Assembly: GCA_026708005.1 (NCBI GenBank)
Contig: JAPOVR010000012.1
Span: 1-50,570, forward strand
DNA length: 50,570 nt
DNA from: Actinomycetes bacterium
Lineage (GTDB): Bacteria > Actinomycetota > Thermoleophilia > Gaiellales > Gaiellaceae
Reading direction: 5' to 3'
Shown here: positions 1 to 7,393 of the stretch, in pieces
Position numbering within the stretch: position 1 is the stretch's first letter
Layout of the letters: each line of letters starts with the position of its first letter
Translations under genes and position numbers: made by a program
Notes under the pieces: model-generated
The model's database searches: none
Told to the model about the DNA's origin: nothing
What the model saw: the letters and a program-made list of their open reading frames with translations, nothing else

Positions 1-437
1 GTCGACGTCCGCATCGTGCCTCCTTGTCGTGGCAGCCTGAGCGCCGAACCTACAGGCGCAGCGCCGGCGCTTCAAGGCAGCGCCCTCCGCGGATGCCCCG
101 GCATCCTTCACGGCCCACGAAGAGCCCGCCGCCGGGTGCGGATCTTGTCATCACCCGCAGCGCCGAGCATGGAGGCGAGATGCTCCGACTACCCCGGGGC
201 CCAGCACCTCTCGCATCGGAGTTGGAGTTGGAGTTGACCCACTCCCTCGTACCCCCCCATGACGTCGGGCTCAAGCCCAACGATCCTGTGGCCCAATCCA
301 GAATCTGCGCCTCCAGCTCACCCCTCACAGCAGCACCCATCTCTCAGACCCAGGAAGAGCGGCAGACGCCACCTACCTCGCGCAGCTGGGAGCAACCGAG
401 GACGCCACGGCCGAGAGCATTGTCTACGGTTTCTCCC
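1..437. other. Left-edge sequence without a recognisable gene
   Basis: Open reading frames run through this stretch, but their translations are rich in R, P, S and A and resemble no protein family I know, so I call no gene. A short GGAGTT triplication lies near 217-236. The frame that continues into the cupin gene is open from position 24, but only the part from about 438 is protein-like. Confidence 0.5.
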
Positions 438-797
438 ATGGAGGTGCGCTCGCTCGCCGAGGCTGAACCGTTCACTACCAAGGACGGCAGCTCGATCCGC
501 CTGCTGATCGACCTGAGCAACTCGTCAGCGCAGAACCAGAGCCTCGCTGAGGCGACACTCCCCCCTCACGGCGAGACGACGCGCCACTACCACGGCGAGA
601 GCGAAGAACTTTACTACGTCCTCGCTGGCGCGGGCGACATAGAGCTCGACGGTGAGCGCGCACCCCTTAGACCGGGCGATGCGGTGCTGATCCCACCGCG
701 CGCCTGGCATCAGATCCACGCGGTCGGCGACGGCACGCTGCGCTTCCTCTGCTGCTGCGCTCCTCCCTACCGAGACGCGGACACGTTCTTCGAATGA
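438..797 (+). CDS. Small single-domain cupin protein
   Basis: The 119-residue product is one cupin barrel. Cupin motif 1 is visible as H50, H52 and E56/E57 (in RHYHGESEELYYVLAG), followed by the GDAVLIPPRAWHQI segment whose H91 is the second-motif histidine. Such proteins bind a divalent metal and act as small isomerases, dioxygenases or sugar/ligand-binding proteins; the substrate cannot be read from the sequence. The start is the ATG where family-like sequence begins; the frame stays open far upstream and no good ribosome-binding site is visible, so the start is uncertain. Its stop overlaps the next gene's start by four bases (ATGA), so the two are probably co-translated. The C-terminus has an unusual CCC triplet. 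Confidence 0.75.
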   Translation: MEVRSLAEAEPFTTKDGSSIRLLIDLSNSSAQNQSLAEATLPPHGETTRHYHGESEELYYVLAGAGDIELDGERAPLRPGDAVLIPPRAWHQIHAVGDGTLRFLCCCAPPYRDADTFFE

Positions 798-1666
798 CCG
801 ACGAGGCGGCGGCCAAGACCATCTCGTCGCTCACCGTCCTTGGACTAGGCGTCATGGGCCGGCCAATCGCGCAGACCCTCTCGCGGGCAGGATTCCGCGT
901 GAGCGGTTGGAATCGCTCGAAGCTGCCGGCCCACCTGCTCGAGGGCATCAGCCTGCGAGCGGCGCTCACCGATGCGGCGCTCGACGACGCGCAGATCCTC
1001 ATGCTCAAGGACTCGGCTGCGGTTGACGACGTGCTGGGACACCTCGCCCCGACACTACGGGCCGGCCAGATCGTCGTGGACATGGGCAGCTCGGAACCAT
1101 GGCGCTCAGAGGCGCACGCCCGCTTGCTCGCGCGCCACGGGATCGGCTGGGTCGATGCCCCGGTCTCCGGTGGACCCGAGGGGGCCGAGGCAGGCTCGCT
1201 GGCGATCATGGCTGGCGGCACGATGAGCGACTTCGAGCGAGTGCGCCCGCTGCTCGAGGCGCTGGGCGACAGCGTCGTTCGGGTCGGCAAGGCCGGCGCC
1301 GGACACACCGCCAAGCTGTCGAACCAGGTGATCGTCGGCGTGCTCATCGAGGCCATCGCCGAGGCGCTGGCGCTCGCTGAGCGTGCGGGCCTCGACCCCG
1401 ACCTCACGCGCGAGGCAATGAGGGGCGGCTCGGCTGATACACGGCCGCTCCACGCACACGGACGGCGCATGATCGCACGCGACTACGAGGCACGCGCACA
1501 CGTGACAACGATGCTCAAGGACCTGCGCACGGCGAGCGAGCTGGCTCGGCGCCTCGATCTCGAGCTTCCCTGCACCGAGCGCGTCGTCGCGCTGGCCGTG
1601 CAGCTCGTACAGCGTGGCGAGGGCGGTCTCGACATCGCCGCGCTCCACCGTCTCCGCACTGACTGA
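794..1666 (+). CDS. NAD(P)-dependent oxidoreductase, 3-hydroxyisobutyrate dehydrogenase/6PGDH-like family
   Basis: The product has 290 residues, the normal length for beta-hydroxyacid dehydrogenases. The N-terminal Rossmann fold carries GLGVMG at about 17-22. The substrate-binding DAPVSGG motif is at about 121-127, and the catalytic lysine is K174 in GHTAKLSNQ. The C-terminal half is the helical dimerisation domain. Relatives oxidise 3-hydroxyisobutyrate, tartronate semialdehyde or similar 3-hydroxyacids, or reduce imines; the exact substrate is not predictable. Coupling to the cupin gene by an ATGA overlap suggests a shared small-molecule pathway. Nothing downstream is in the same operon before the tRNA. 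Confidence 0.88.
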   Translation: MTDEAAAKTISSLTVLGLGVMGRPIAQTLSRAGFRVSGWNRSKLPAHLLEGISLRAALTDAALDDAQILMLKDSAAVDDVLGHLAPTLRAGQIVVDMGSSEPWRSEAHARLLARHGIGWVDAPVSGGPEGAEAGSLAIMAGGTMSDFERVRPLLEALGDSVVRVGKAGAGHTAKLSNQVIVGVLIEAIAEALALAERAGLDPDLTREAMRGGSADTRPLHAHGRRMIARDYEARAHVTTMLKDLRTASELARRLDLELPCTERVVALAVQLVQRGEGGLDIAALHRLRTD

Positions 1667-1834
1667 GCGCTCCAGTCCTGTAAGGGACCACCTGCCGGGG
1701 AACGACGAGCCCCACGATCGACGACCGCGATCGCGTCGGACAAGACAAGACCAGACCGGCCGAATGAAGACGGAACGGCGCAGTCAGGGCAAATGAGGAA
1801 GCCGCGCCGAAGCTCGTGCGCGTGGGCGGCCGAG

Positions 1835-1907
1835 AGCCGGAGCCGGGATTCGAACCCGGGACCCCGCGCTTACAAGGCGCGCGCTCTGGCCACTGAGCTA
1901 CTCCGGC
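1835..1907 (-). tRNA. tRNA-Thr (anticodon TGT)
   Basis: A complete 73-nt cloverleaf can be folded on the minus strand. The acceptor stem GCCGGAG pairs with CTCCGGC, the T arm contains GGTTCGAATCC, and the anticodon loop is CTTGTAA. The anticodon TGT (complement of plus 1872-1874) reads ACA threonine codons. CCA is not encoded. It lies about 130 nt downstream of the SigH-like gene on the same strand. It is the only tRNA I could find by T-loop scanning. Confidence 0.95.
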
Positions 1908-2039
1908 GTCGACGGCAATCCTAGCTCGACGCCCAGCGAGGTTCCGAACCGCCCGACGTTGGCCTCGCCACGTACCGCGCGCGTCTGTCGCCTCCTGCCA
2001 CGAGACGACGCCGCAGCCGCGCCAATCGGCGAGCTGCGG

Positions 2040-2702
2040 CTACCAGACGACGGCCCGCGCCTCTTGGTGCTGGACGATCTTGCGCTTGACTCGCTGGAGG
2101 GCGTTGTCGATAGTCTTGGTGTCGCAGCCGAGCTCCGCGGCCATCTCCTCGTAGGAGAGCCCGTCGAGATAGAGCCGAAGCGAGTTCGACTCGAGCGAGG
2201 AGAGGCCCGTTCCGAGGCAGAACACGAGGTTCTCAAGCTCTTCAGAGGAGATAACGCACACAGCGGGATCGTCAACGTCGGGTCCGGGGAGGGCGTCCCC
2301 AACCGTGACATCCCCGTCCTCCTGACCAGCCGGTGTCTGAGCGAACGAGACGTAGGAGTTCAGGGCCGAGTGCTTGTAGCGGGTTGCGGTCTTGATCGCG
2401 GTGATGATCTGCCGGGTGATGCACAGCTCAGCAAAGCTTCGGAACGAGGTTTCCTTATCCGCCCGGAAGTCGCGCACGGCCTTGTAGAGGCCGACGAGGC
2501 CCTCCTGAACGAGGTCATCGGCCTCTCCGCCTGCGAGAAAGTACGAGCTCGCCTTGAGTCGGACGAAGCTGTGGTACTTCGTGATCAGCTGATCCATCGC
2601 GAGCTGATCGCCGTTTCGCGCCTTCATGATCAGGCGCACATCTTCGATCTCTCGTTGAGCCTTATCTCGTTGTTGCGCGGCAGTGAGGGGATGCCGAGCC
2701 AT
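2040..2702 (-). CDS. sigH: SigH-type RNA polymerase sigma-70 factor
   Basis: This 220-residue protein is a group 3/4-size sigma factor. Region 2 spans roughly 25-110 (GDQLAMDQLITKYHSFVRLKA, then DDLVQEGLVGLYKAVRDF and SFRSFAELCITRQIITAIK). Region 4 is at about 165-215 (LSSLESNSLRLYLDGLSYEEMAAELGCDTKTIDNALQRVKRK), with a helix-turn-helix. The wording matches Bacillus SigH rather than ECF factors. Its position after the NYN and rlmB genes is that of B. subtilis sigH, which supports orthology. A good Shine-Dalgarno (AGGGAGGAATC) precedes the ATG. A strong inverted repeat lies upstream. Whether it drives a stationary-phase or developmental programme here is unknown. Confidence 0.92.
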   Translation of the reverse strand: MARHPLTAAQQRDKAQREIEDVRLIMKARNGDQLAMDQLITKYHSFVRLKASSYFLAGGEADDLVQEGLVGLYKAVRDFRADKETSFRSFAELCITRQIITAIKTATRYKHSALNSYVSFAQTPAGQEDGDVTVGDALPGPDVDDPAVCVISSEELENLVFCLGTGLSSLESNSLRLYLDGLSYEEMAAELGCDTKTIDNALQRVKRKIVQHQEARAVVW

Positions 2703-2761
2703 GATTCCTCCCTATTCATGCCTGATCCCAGAGGCTGTGTGCATCAGCTAGCACTGGGTCT

Positions 2762-2800
2762 AACCCTCAGATTGAGGGTTGGGAGATTAGCACCCAATCT
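2762..2800. promoter_or_regulatory. Inverted repeats between the NYN gene and sigH
   Basis: AACCCTCA (2762-2769) and TGAGGGTT (2773-2780) form a perfect 8-bp inverted repeat with a 3-nt loop. A second, smaller one (AGATT 2784-2788 with AATCT 2796-2800) follows at once. It may be a terminator for the NYN operon or an operator/leader element for sigH; there is no T-tract. A weak promoter candidate reading into sigH is TTGCGC-17 nt-TAATCT on the minus strand. Confidence 0.5.
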
Positions 2801-2830
2801 GCGAAAGCGCAAGGGCAATTGCAACAAACG

Positions 2831-3280
2831 CTACGAGAGCCCTTCTTGACGCCGAATGCGCTCAAGCTGCTCGCGGGTCTGTGCGTCAAGGCTGTCCGCG
2901 AGCCTGAGCCGGACGGCCACCTCCTCTGTCGGCGGCTGCTCTCCACCGAGCTCGGCGAGCAGGTCCTGCGAGCTGCGATGATGAACCCCTTGCCCGGTAG
3001 CGTGCTCGATCATCCGGTCCGACGAGACAACCACAACGGGCTCATGCTCCCGGTGCTGGGCGGCAAGCTGCTCGATCACCGAGTCCGCATGCGCCGCAAA
3101 GCGCACACCAAGCGGCCCGACCTGGCGCTCCTGGCCGACTCCATCGAAGACGACAACGCCGCGGGCACCACGAAGCGCCACGAAACTCGCAAGCCGGTCG
3201 ATGAGCATCTCTCGCGAGCCAAACGCCCCTGCGTGGAGAAGATTCGAGCCGTCGAAGAGGTACAGACTCAGGTTCGCCAT
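2831..3280 (-). CDS. NYN-domain ribonuclease (YacP/Rae1-like)
   Basis: The 149-residue protein is a PIN-like NYN domain. Acidic residues expected at the nuclease centre are seen in YLFDGSNLLH (near residue 10), VVVFDGVG (about 45) and VVSSDRMIEHA (about 87). The B. subtilis homologue Rae1/YacP is a ribosome-associated endoribonuclease that cleaves mRNA in the A site. The gene follows rlmB by 45 nt and precedes sigH, as in Bacillus. At the C-terminus, a charged helix follows the domain. The family call is firm; Rae1-like activity is inferred from synteny. Confidence 0.85.
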   Translation of the reverse strand: MANLSLYLFDGSNLLHAGAFGSREMLIDRLASFVALRGARGVVVFDGVGQERQVGPLGVRFAAHADSVIEQLAAQHREHEPVVVVSSDRMIEHATGQGVHHRSSQDLLAELGGEQPPTEEVAVRLRLADSLDAQTREQLERIRRQEGLS

Positions 3281-3325
3281 GGGCCCGTATTCAGCCGCGC
3301 TCGCTTCCGACGGAATCGTCGGAGA

Positions 3326-4066
3326 TCATCGCTGCTCCCCAGCGGAGATGTGCCGCCGTTGCCGGGCTGCCTCGAACAGGATCACGCCCGCGGCCACCGA
3401 GACGTTGAGCGATTCAACGCAGCCTGCGAGGGGAACCGCGATAGCGCCGTCACACACACGGCGCGCGCTCGGTCGGAGTCCCCTCCCCTCCGCGCCAAGG
3501 ACGAGCGCGACCCCGCCCTCGAGATCGGCTGACCAGTACGGCGTCTCGGCATCCTCTGCTGCTGCCCAGATCCAGAGATCGCTGCTCTTGATCTCGGCCA
3601 GATACCGTACGAGGTTCACCACCACCGCTACGTCGAGGTACTCGACGGCACCCGCCGAGGCCTTACAGACAGCCGATGTCACCCTCGCGGCCGCGCGCTC
3701 GGGAATGACGATGCCGGAGGCGCCAGCAGCCTCGGCGCTGCGGCAGACGGCGCCGAAGTTCTGCGGGTCGGTGATCCCATCCAAACAGACCAGCAGGGGC
3801 GACGCCTGCCCAGCCAGCTCCCACGCATCGGCATAGACGTATGGATCGCAGCGAGCCACCACGCCCTGGTGATCCCGTGACCCACACGCTTCGGTGAGAT
3901 GCCGCTCGCGGGCGATCTGCAGACGCAGACCGGGTGCTTCCCGCAGCCACGCTTCCGCTGCAAGCGCTCGCTCGGTAGCGAGAAGCTCCCGCATGGTACG
4001 CCGGCCAGCCTGAAGTAGCGCCCGAACAGGCTGCCTCCCATAGACGATCTCGGCAGGCGCGGTCAT
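3326..4066 (-). CDS. rlmB: 23S rRNA 2'-O-methyltransferase RlmB (TrmH/SpoU family)
   Basis: The 246-residue protein has the N-terminal RNA-substrate domain (IVYGRQPVRALLQAG at 8-22) and the C-terminal knotted SPOUT methyltransferase domain. SPOUT motifs are visible: DGITDPQNFGAVCRSAEAAG (motif 1), LVLGAEGRGL (motif 2) and IAVPLAGCVESLNVSVAAG (motif 3). RlmB methylates the ribose of G2251 (E. coli numbering) in 23S rRNA; actinobacterial paralogues can target nearby positions. The start codon overlaps the cysS stop by four bases, so the two are translationally coupled, as in many bacteria. The ATG start gives a normal N-terminus. Confidence 0.92.
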   Translation of the reverse strand: MTAPAEIVYGRQPVRALLQAGRRTMRELLATERALAAEAWLREAPGLRLQIARERHLTEACGSRDHQGVVARCDPYVYADAWELAGQASPLLVCLDGITDPQNFGAVCRSAEAAGASGIVIPERAAARVTSAVCKASAGAVEYLDVAVVVNLVRYLAEIKSSDLWIWAAAEDAETPYWSADLEGGVALVLGAEGRGLRPSARRVCDGAIAVPLAGCVESLNVSVAAGVILFEAARQRRHISAGEQR

Positions 4067-5364
4067 GTCTTGGGAACCAGGCTGTAACCGTCAGCCCGAT
4101 CACGCACCTCCCAGCCCTGTGCCTCGATCTCGTCGCGCAGCCGATCGGCCTCCTCAAAGTCTCGGCGCAGCCGCGCGTCAGATCGTCTCACAGCGAGCCC
4201 GTGCACTGCCGGAGGCGCTGCTGCATCCTCGGCGAGGCTCGCGAGTCCGAAGACGTCGAGGCCTCGGAGAAGCAGCTCATCGTAGCCGTTGACACGCCAT
4301 CCATGCAGAACGGCAAGCGCCTCGGCCGTATTGAAGTCCTCTGCGAGCACATCGACGAGGCACTCCCACTCGCCTGAGGGAGCAACCGAGGCCCGGCGCT
4401 GGCGAAAGGCGTTTCGGAAACCTTCAACCTGCTTGTTTGCGGCCTCGAGCGCCGCATCCGAAAAGTCGATCGGGCCTTGCCAGAGGCCGGTCATGAAATA
4501 GAGGAGCAGCGTCTCCCGGCCCCAGTCAGCAAGGACGTCGCAGAGCGCGGCGATGTTACCGACGGACTTCGACATCTTCTCGCCGGTCAGCCGGAGCATC
4601 CCGTTGTGCATCCAGATCTGTGCGAACGGACGGCCAGCGCCCCGAGACTGCGCAAGCTCGTTCTCGTGGTGGGGGAAGACGAGGTCAAGGCCGCCACCGT
4701 GAATCTCGAAGGACGGGCCAAGAAAACGCTCAGCCATGGCCGAGCACTCGATGTGCCACCCTGGGCGCCCACGGCCCCATGGCGATTTCCAGCAGGTGTC
4801 CTCGCCCTCCTTGGCTGTCTTCCAAAGCGCGAAGTCGCGCGGATCGGCCTTCAGCTCGTTGGGCTCCTGCTCCTGCACCATATCGGGCCGCTGGTTCGAA
4901 AGGACTCCGTACTCCGTGTGAGCCTCGACCCGAAAGTAGACGTCACCCGCAGCTTCGTACGCCAGCCCCCGATCGATCAGCTCGCCGATCAGCGCGATGA
5001 TCTCCTCGATCGTTTCCGAGACCCGAGGCTCGTGGTCGGGCCGCCCGAGCCCGAGCGCGTCCGTGTCCTCCAGGTACCACGCCGCGACTTCGCGAGCCAG
5101 CTCGTCGCTCCCGCGCCTCTGCTCGCGAGCCGCGTCGTAGATCTTGTCGTTGACGTCGGTGATGTTCTCGACGAGCACGACGTCGTATCCGCACCGCTCC
5201 AGCCATCGTTTCAGCCACATCGAGATGACGAACGGGCGAGCGTTCCCAACGTGAATGCGCTGGTACACGGTCGGGCCGCAGAAGTACATGCGGACCGGCC
5301 CAGGAGCAGGTGGCAGCTCCTCGAGCTGGCGCGAGAGCGTGCTGTAGATGCGCATGCGTGCCAT
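4063..5364 (-). CDS. cysS: Cysteinyl-tRNA synthetase
   Basis: Class I synthetase of 433 residues, a little shorter than the usual 460 or so. The HIGH motif is HVGN (38-41) and the KMSKS motif is intact at 263-267. Zinc ligands are C29 (FCGPT), C207 (ECSAM), H232 and E236 (PHHENE). The C-terminal helical domain ends in the typical ADRLRDEIEAQGW sequence. It charges tRNA-Cys in the cytoplasm. An internal ATG three codons in (5355) would remove MAR and is an equally good start. It overlaps rlmB downstream by four bases and lies 118 nt from gltX. The cysE found between gltX and cysS in Bacillus is absent. Confidence 0.96.
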   Translation of the reverse strand: MARMRIYSTLSRQLEELPPAPGPVRMYFCGPTVYQRIHVGNARPFVISMWLKRWLERCGYDVVLVENITDVNDKIYDAAREQRRGSDELAREVAAWYLEDTDALGLGRPDHEPRVSETIEEIIALIGELIDRGLAYEAAGDVYFRVEAHTEYGVLSNQRPDMVQEQEPNELKADPRDFALWKTAKEGEDTCWKSPWGRGRPGWHIECSAMAERFLGPSFEIHGGGLDLVFPHHENELAQSRGAGRPFAQIWMHNGMLRLTGEKMSKSVGNIAALCDVLADWGRETLLLYFMTGLWQGPIDFSDAALEAANKQVEGFRNAFRQRRASVAPSGEWECLVDVLAEDFNTAEALAVLHGWRVNGYDELLLRGLDVFGLASLAEDAAAPPAVHGLAVRRSDARLRRDFEEADRLRDEIEAQGWEVRDRADGYSLVPKT

Positions 5365-5482
5365 CGCCTCGTCCGACGTCCAGCTAAAGGCTAGATGCCG
5401 GCCTCCATGCGCCCGAGATCGAATCGGCGGGAACGCATCACACGGGAACGCGTCGCACAGCCGGCCGGTGCGCGGGCGCTCG

Positions 5483-6547
5483 CTAGTTAAGCGCCCGCTT
5501 CAGGCGCTCCAACGTCTCGCGCTGGTTGAGAGCGGAGAGCACCGTCCACAGCTCGGGCCCGCGCTCGGCGCCGGTCAGGACGCGCCTGACCGTCTTCAGG
5601 TCTCCGCCCACGGCCTTCACCTCCCGCAACATCGCGCGCGCAGCGGTCTCATCGAGCTGGCTCGCGTCTGCCGAGCGCAACTCACGCAGGCGCTCGATCG
5701 TCAGCCGGCCGCGCTCCTCGAGCGGCCCGGCGGTTGGAGCCACCAGGATCTGCTCGGCGATGCGTCGCCCCTCCGCGAGTGTCCGAGCACCCCTCAACGC
5801 TGGTGCCAGCTCGAGAGGAACCCCGACACGAGCTGCCAGGACCTCATCGCTGAGAGCAGCGACTGTGTCAACGGAGAGCCGCCGAAGGCGTGCCAGGTCG
5901 AGCTGTACGTCGTGCCTCGGCAGGTCGAGCTCGGTCAGATAGGCGCGCACAGCCTCAGCGGGAATGCCCTGTTCGCGCAGCTCGTCAAGCGAAGCTGCGC
6001 CGGAGCGCTTCGACAGCTTCTTCCCGTCTGAGCCGACCAGCAGACCGTGGTGGATGTACTCGGGCGGATCGGCGCCAAGCGCCCGGGCGAGCGCGGTGTG
6101 CACAGCGGTGTTCGGCAGGTGATCGCGCCCCCTGATCACGTGCGTGATCCCCAGGTCGAGATCATCGACAACCGAGGCGAGGTGGTAGGTAGCCGAGCCG
6201 TCCCCGCGCAGCAGCGTCGGACGGTGATCGGCTCGCAGCCGAACCGAACTGGCATCCTCGAAGGCATGCCCGGCCGCGAGCAGCCCTTCCGCAGCCGCGC
6301 GATGAGCGTCGCGTCGCTCGCTCTGCCGCACGGGACCTTCGTCCCAGGCAATCCCGAGCCAGTGGAGATCGTGCAGAATCCTGGCCTCGGCCACCTCGTC
6401 GGCCCGCTCGGTATCGGTGTCGTCGATCCGCAGCACCATGCTGCCTCTCCGTGCATCGGCAAAGCGACGATTCGCCACGGCCGTGAGAGCACCTCCGAGA
6501 TGGAGGGACCCGGTGGGGCTCGGAGCAAAGCGAACCCTGATCTGCAT
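5483..6547 (-). CDS. gltX: Compact glutamyl-tRNA synthetase
   Basis: The catalytic core is clear: RFAPSPTGSLHLGGA at 6-20 (HIGH motif), RIDDTDTER at 40-48, GITHVIRGRDHLPN at about 133-146 and KLSKR at 177-181. At 354 residues it is well below the usual 460-500. The zinc-ribbon connective subdomain that normally follows the LLxxGxAY segment is collapsed: GHAFEDASSVRLRADHRP leads straight into LLRGDGSATYHLASVVDD. The C-terminal domain is also short, yet it keeps the closing VLTGAERGPELWTVL motif of true GluRS, which the anticodon-domain-less GluQ-RS lacks. I therefore call it the real GluRS in reduced form; whether it also charges tRNA-Gln cannot be seen. Confidence 0.88.
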   Translation of the reverse strand: MQIRVRFAPSPTGSLHLGGALTAVANRRFADARRGSMVLRIDDTDTERADEVAEARILHDLHWLGIAWDEGPVRQSERRDAHRAAAEGLLAAGHAFEDASSVRLRADHRPTLLRGDGSATYHLASVVDDLDLGITHVIRGRDHLPNTAVHTALARALGADPPEYIHHGLLVGSDGKKLSKRSGAASLDELREQGIPAEAVRAYLTELDLPRHDVQLDLARLRRLSVDTVAALSDEVLAARVGVPLELAPALRGARTLAEGRRIAEQILVAPTAGPLEERGRLTIERLRELRSADASQLDETAARAMLREVKAVGGDLKTVRRVLTGAERGPELWTVLSALNQRETLERLKRALN

Positions 6548-6554
6548 CGCAACG

Positions 6555-6586
6555 TCTTGGCTAGAGCGGCTCTTGGCTAGAGCGGC
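6555..6586. repeat. 16-bp exact tandem duplication upstream of gltX
   Basis: TCTTGGCTAGAGCGGC occurs twice head to tail (6555-6570 and 6571-6586), directly before the gltX start on the minus strand. It lies where the gltX leader or promoter would be. It looks like a slippage duplication. Confidence 0.85.
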
Positions 6587-7152
6587 TTAGCTCCGGCCGG
6601 CGCGGCGCCGCGCTCGTGGCTTGTCCCGCTTGCCGCCCTCAGCAGAGGCGGAACGCCGCTTCGGCAGCGCATCCCTCCCGGTCGCGTGTGCCGGCCGACA
6701 GGCAGAGGCTCGGCCGGAACCTGGCCTGCCGGAGTCCGTTCCGCGCCCGCGCGCTTACCGAGGCCGACAGCTGACATGCCCTGAATCATGCCGAAGGCTC
6801 CGGCGCGCGCCTTCGCTCCCTCATGCGATCCTCGGCGCACTCCGCCATGACAGTGGCGCCAGCCCGGTGAGCACCAACCGCGTGAGCACGAGCCGTGAGC
6901 ACCAATCGCGCTCTGCCGCCGCCGCAGCACTGCACTGACATCTGCGGACACGGGGGAGGTAGCCCAAGAGCGACCAACGGCGCTCCGCCGCCGCAGCGCC
7001 GCGTTCGCATCTGCGGAAACCGGGGAGGGTAGCCCAAGAGCGGCCAGCCGCGTTTCGCCGCCGCAGCGCTTTGCTGACGGCCAGCGGCCACTAACGGCAC
7101 GCGGGCCGCGAGAGCGTCGGTCGCAGACCGACCAGACCGACCTGACCACCCT
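6587..7152. repeat. Gene-free spacer with a 69-bp tandem array
   Basis: No credible gene lies between gltX and the operon at 7394. Within 6901-7077 is a degenerate tandem array of about two and a half units with a 69-bp period. The word CATCTGCGGA recurs at 6939 and 7008, CGCCGCCGCAGC recurs in each unit, and GGGGAGG(G)TAGCCCAAGAGCG recurs at about 6952 and 7021. That last word matches the 5' part of the dispersed element found elsewhere in the window. Long antisense frames here are compositional. Confidence 0.65.
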
Positions 7153-7271
7153 GGACACGTCCCTTTCCGCTGAAGGGGCCACCCCGAACCACCACCCGCT
7201 TTCGCGCGTAGCGGGGAAATCGTGCCGTGTGTCGCACAACTTGTGGCGGGGTCGAAATGGAAGCGTCACAA
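7153..7271 (+). repeat. Dispersed repeat family 2, copy 1 (hairpin-bearing)
   Basis: About 120 bp that aligns without large gaps with 15717-15836. Shared landmarks are GGACA(C/T)GTCCCT, GGGGCCACCCCG, ACCACCACCCGCTTTCG, TAGC and GGAAG(C/T)GTCA. The segment between the TAGC box and the GAAG box is the same length in both copies. GTCCCTT (7159-7165) pairs with AAGGGGC (7173-7179); the other copy keeps the stem with different bases. Function unknown. Confidence 0.7.
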
Positions 7272-7377
7272 GCTGCATAAGCCTTCAGCTCCGCCATGCG
7301 CCCAAAGGCAGCGCTCTCGCGTACGCTTGACACGCGCGCCTGGCAGCAGCGATCATCGAGCGGAACGGCGCCAGAGA

Positions 7378-7393
7378 CGGGGAGGTAGCCAAG
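7378..7393 (+). promoter_or_regulatory. Ribosome-binding site built from a repeat word
   Basis: CGGGGAGGTAGCCAAG directly precedes the GTG start at 7394 and provides a strong Shine-Dalgarno (GGGGAGG). It is nearly the same word as in the tandem array at 6951 and 7020 and in the dispersed elements, so the translation signal of this operon seems to derive from, or to have seeded, the repeat. Confidence 0.6.

Noticed and set aside
6577-7278. Minus-strand frame of 233 codons upstream of gltX
   Set aside because: It runs through tandem repeats, and its repetitive serine/arginine sequence (SPVSAD words) reflects the repeat unit rather than a protein.
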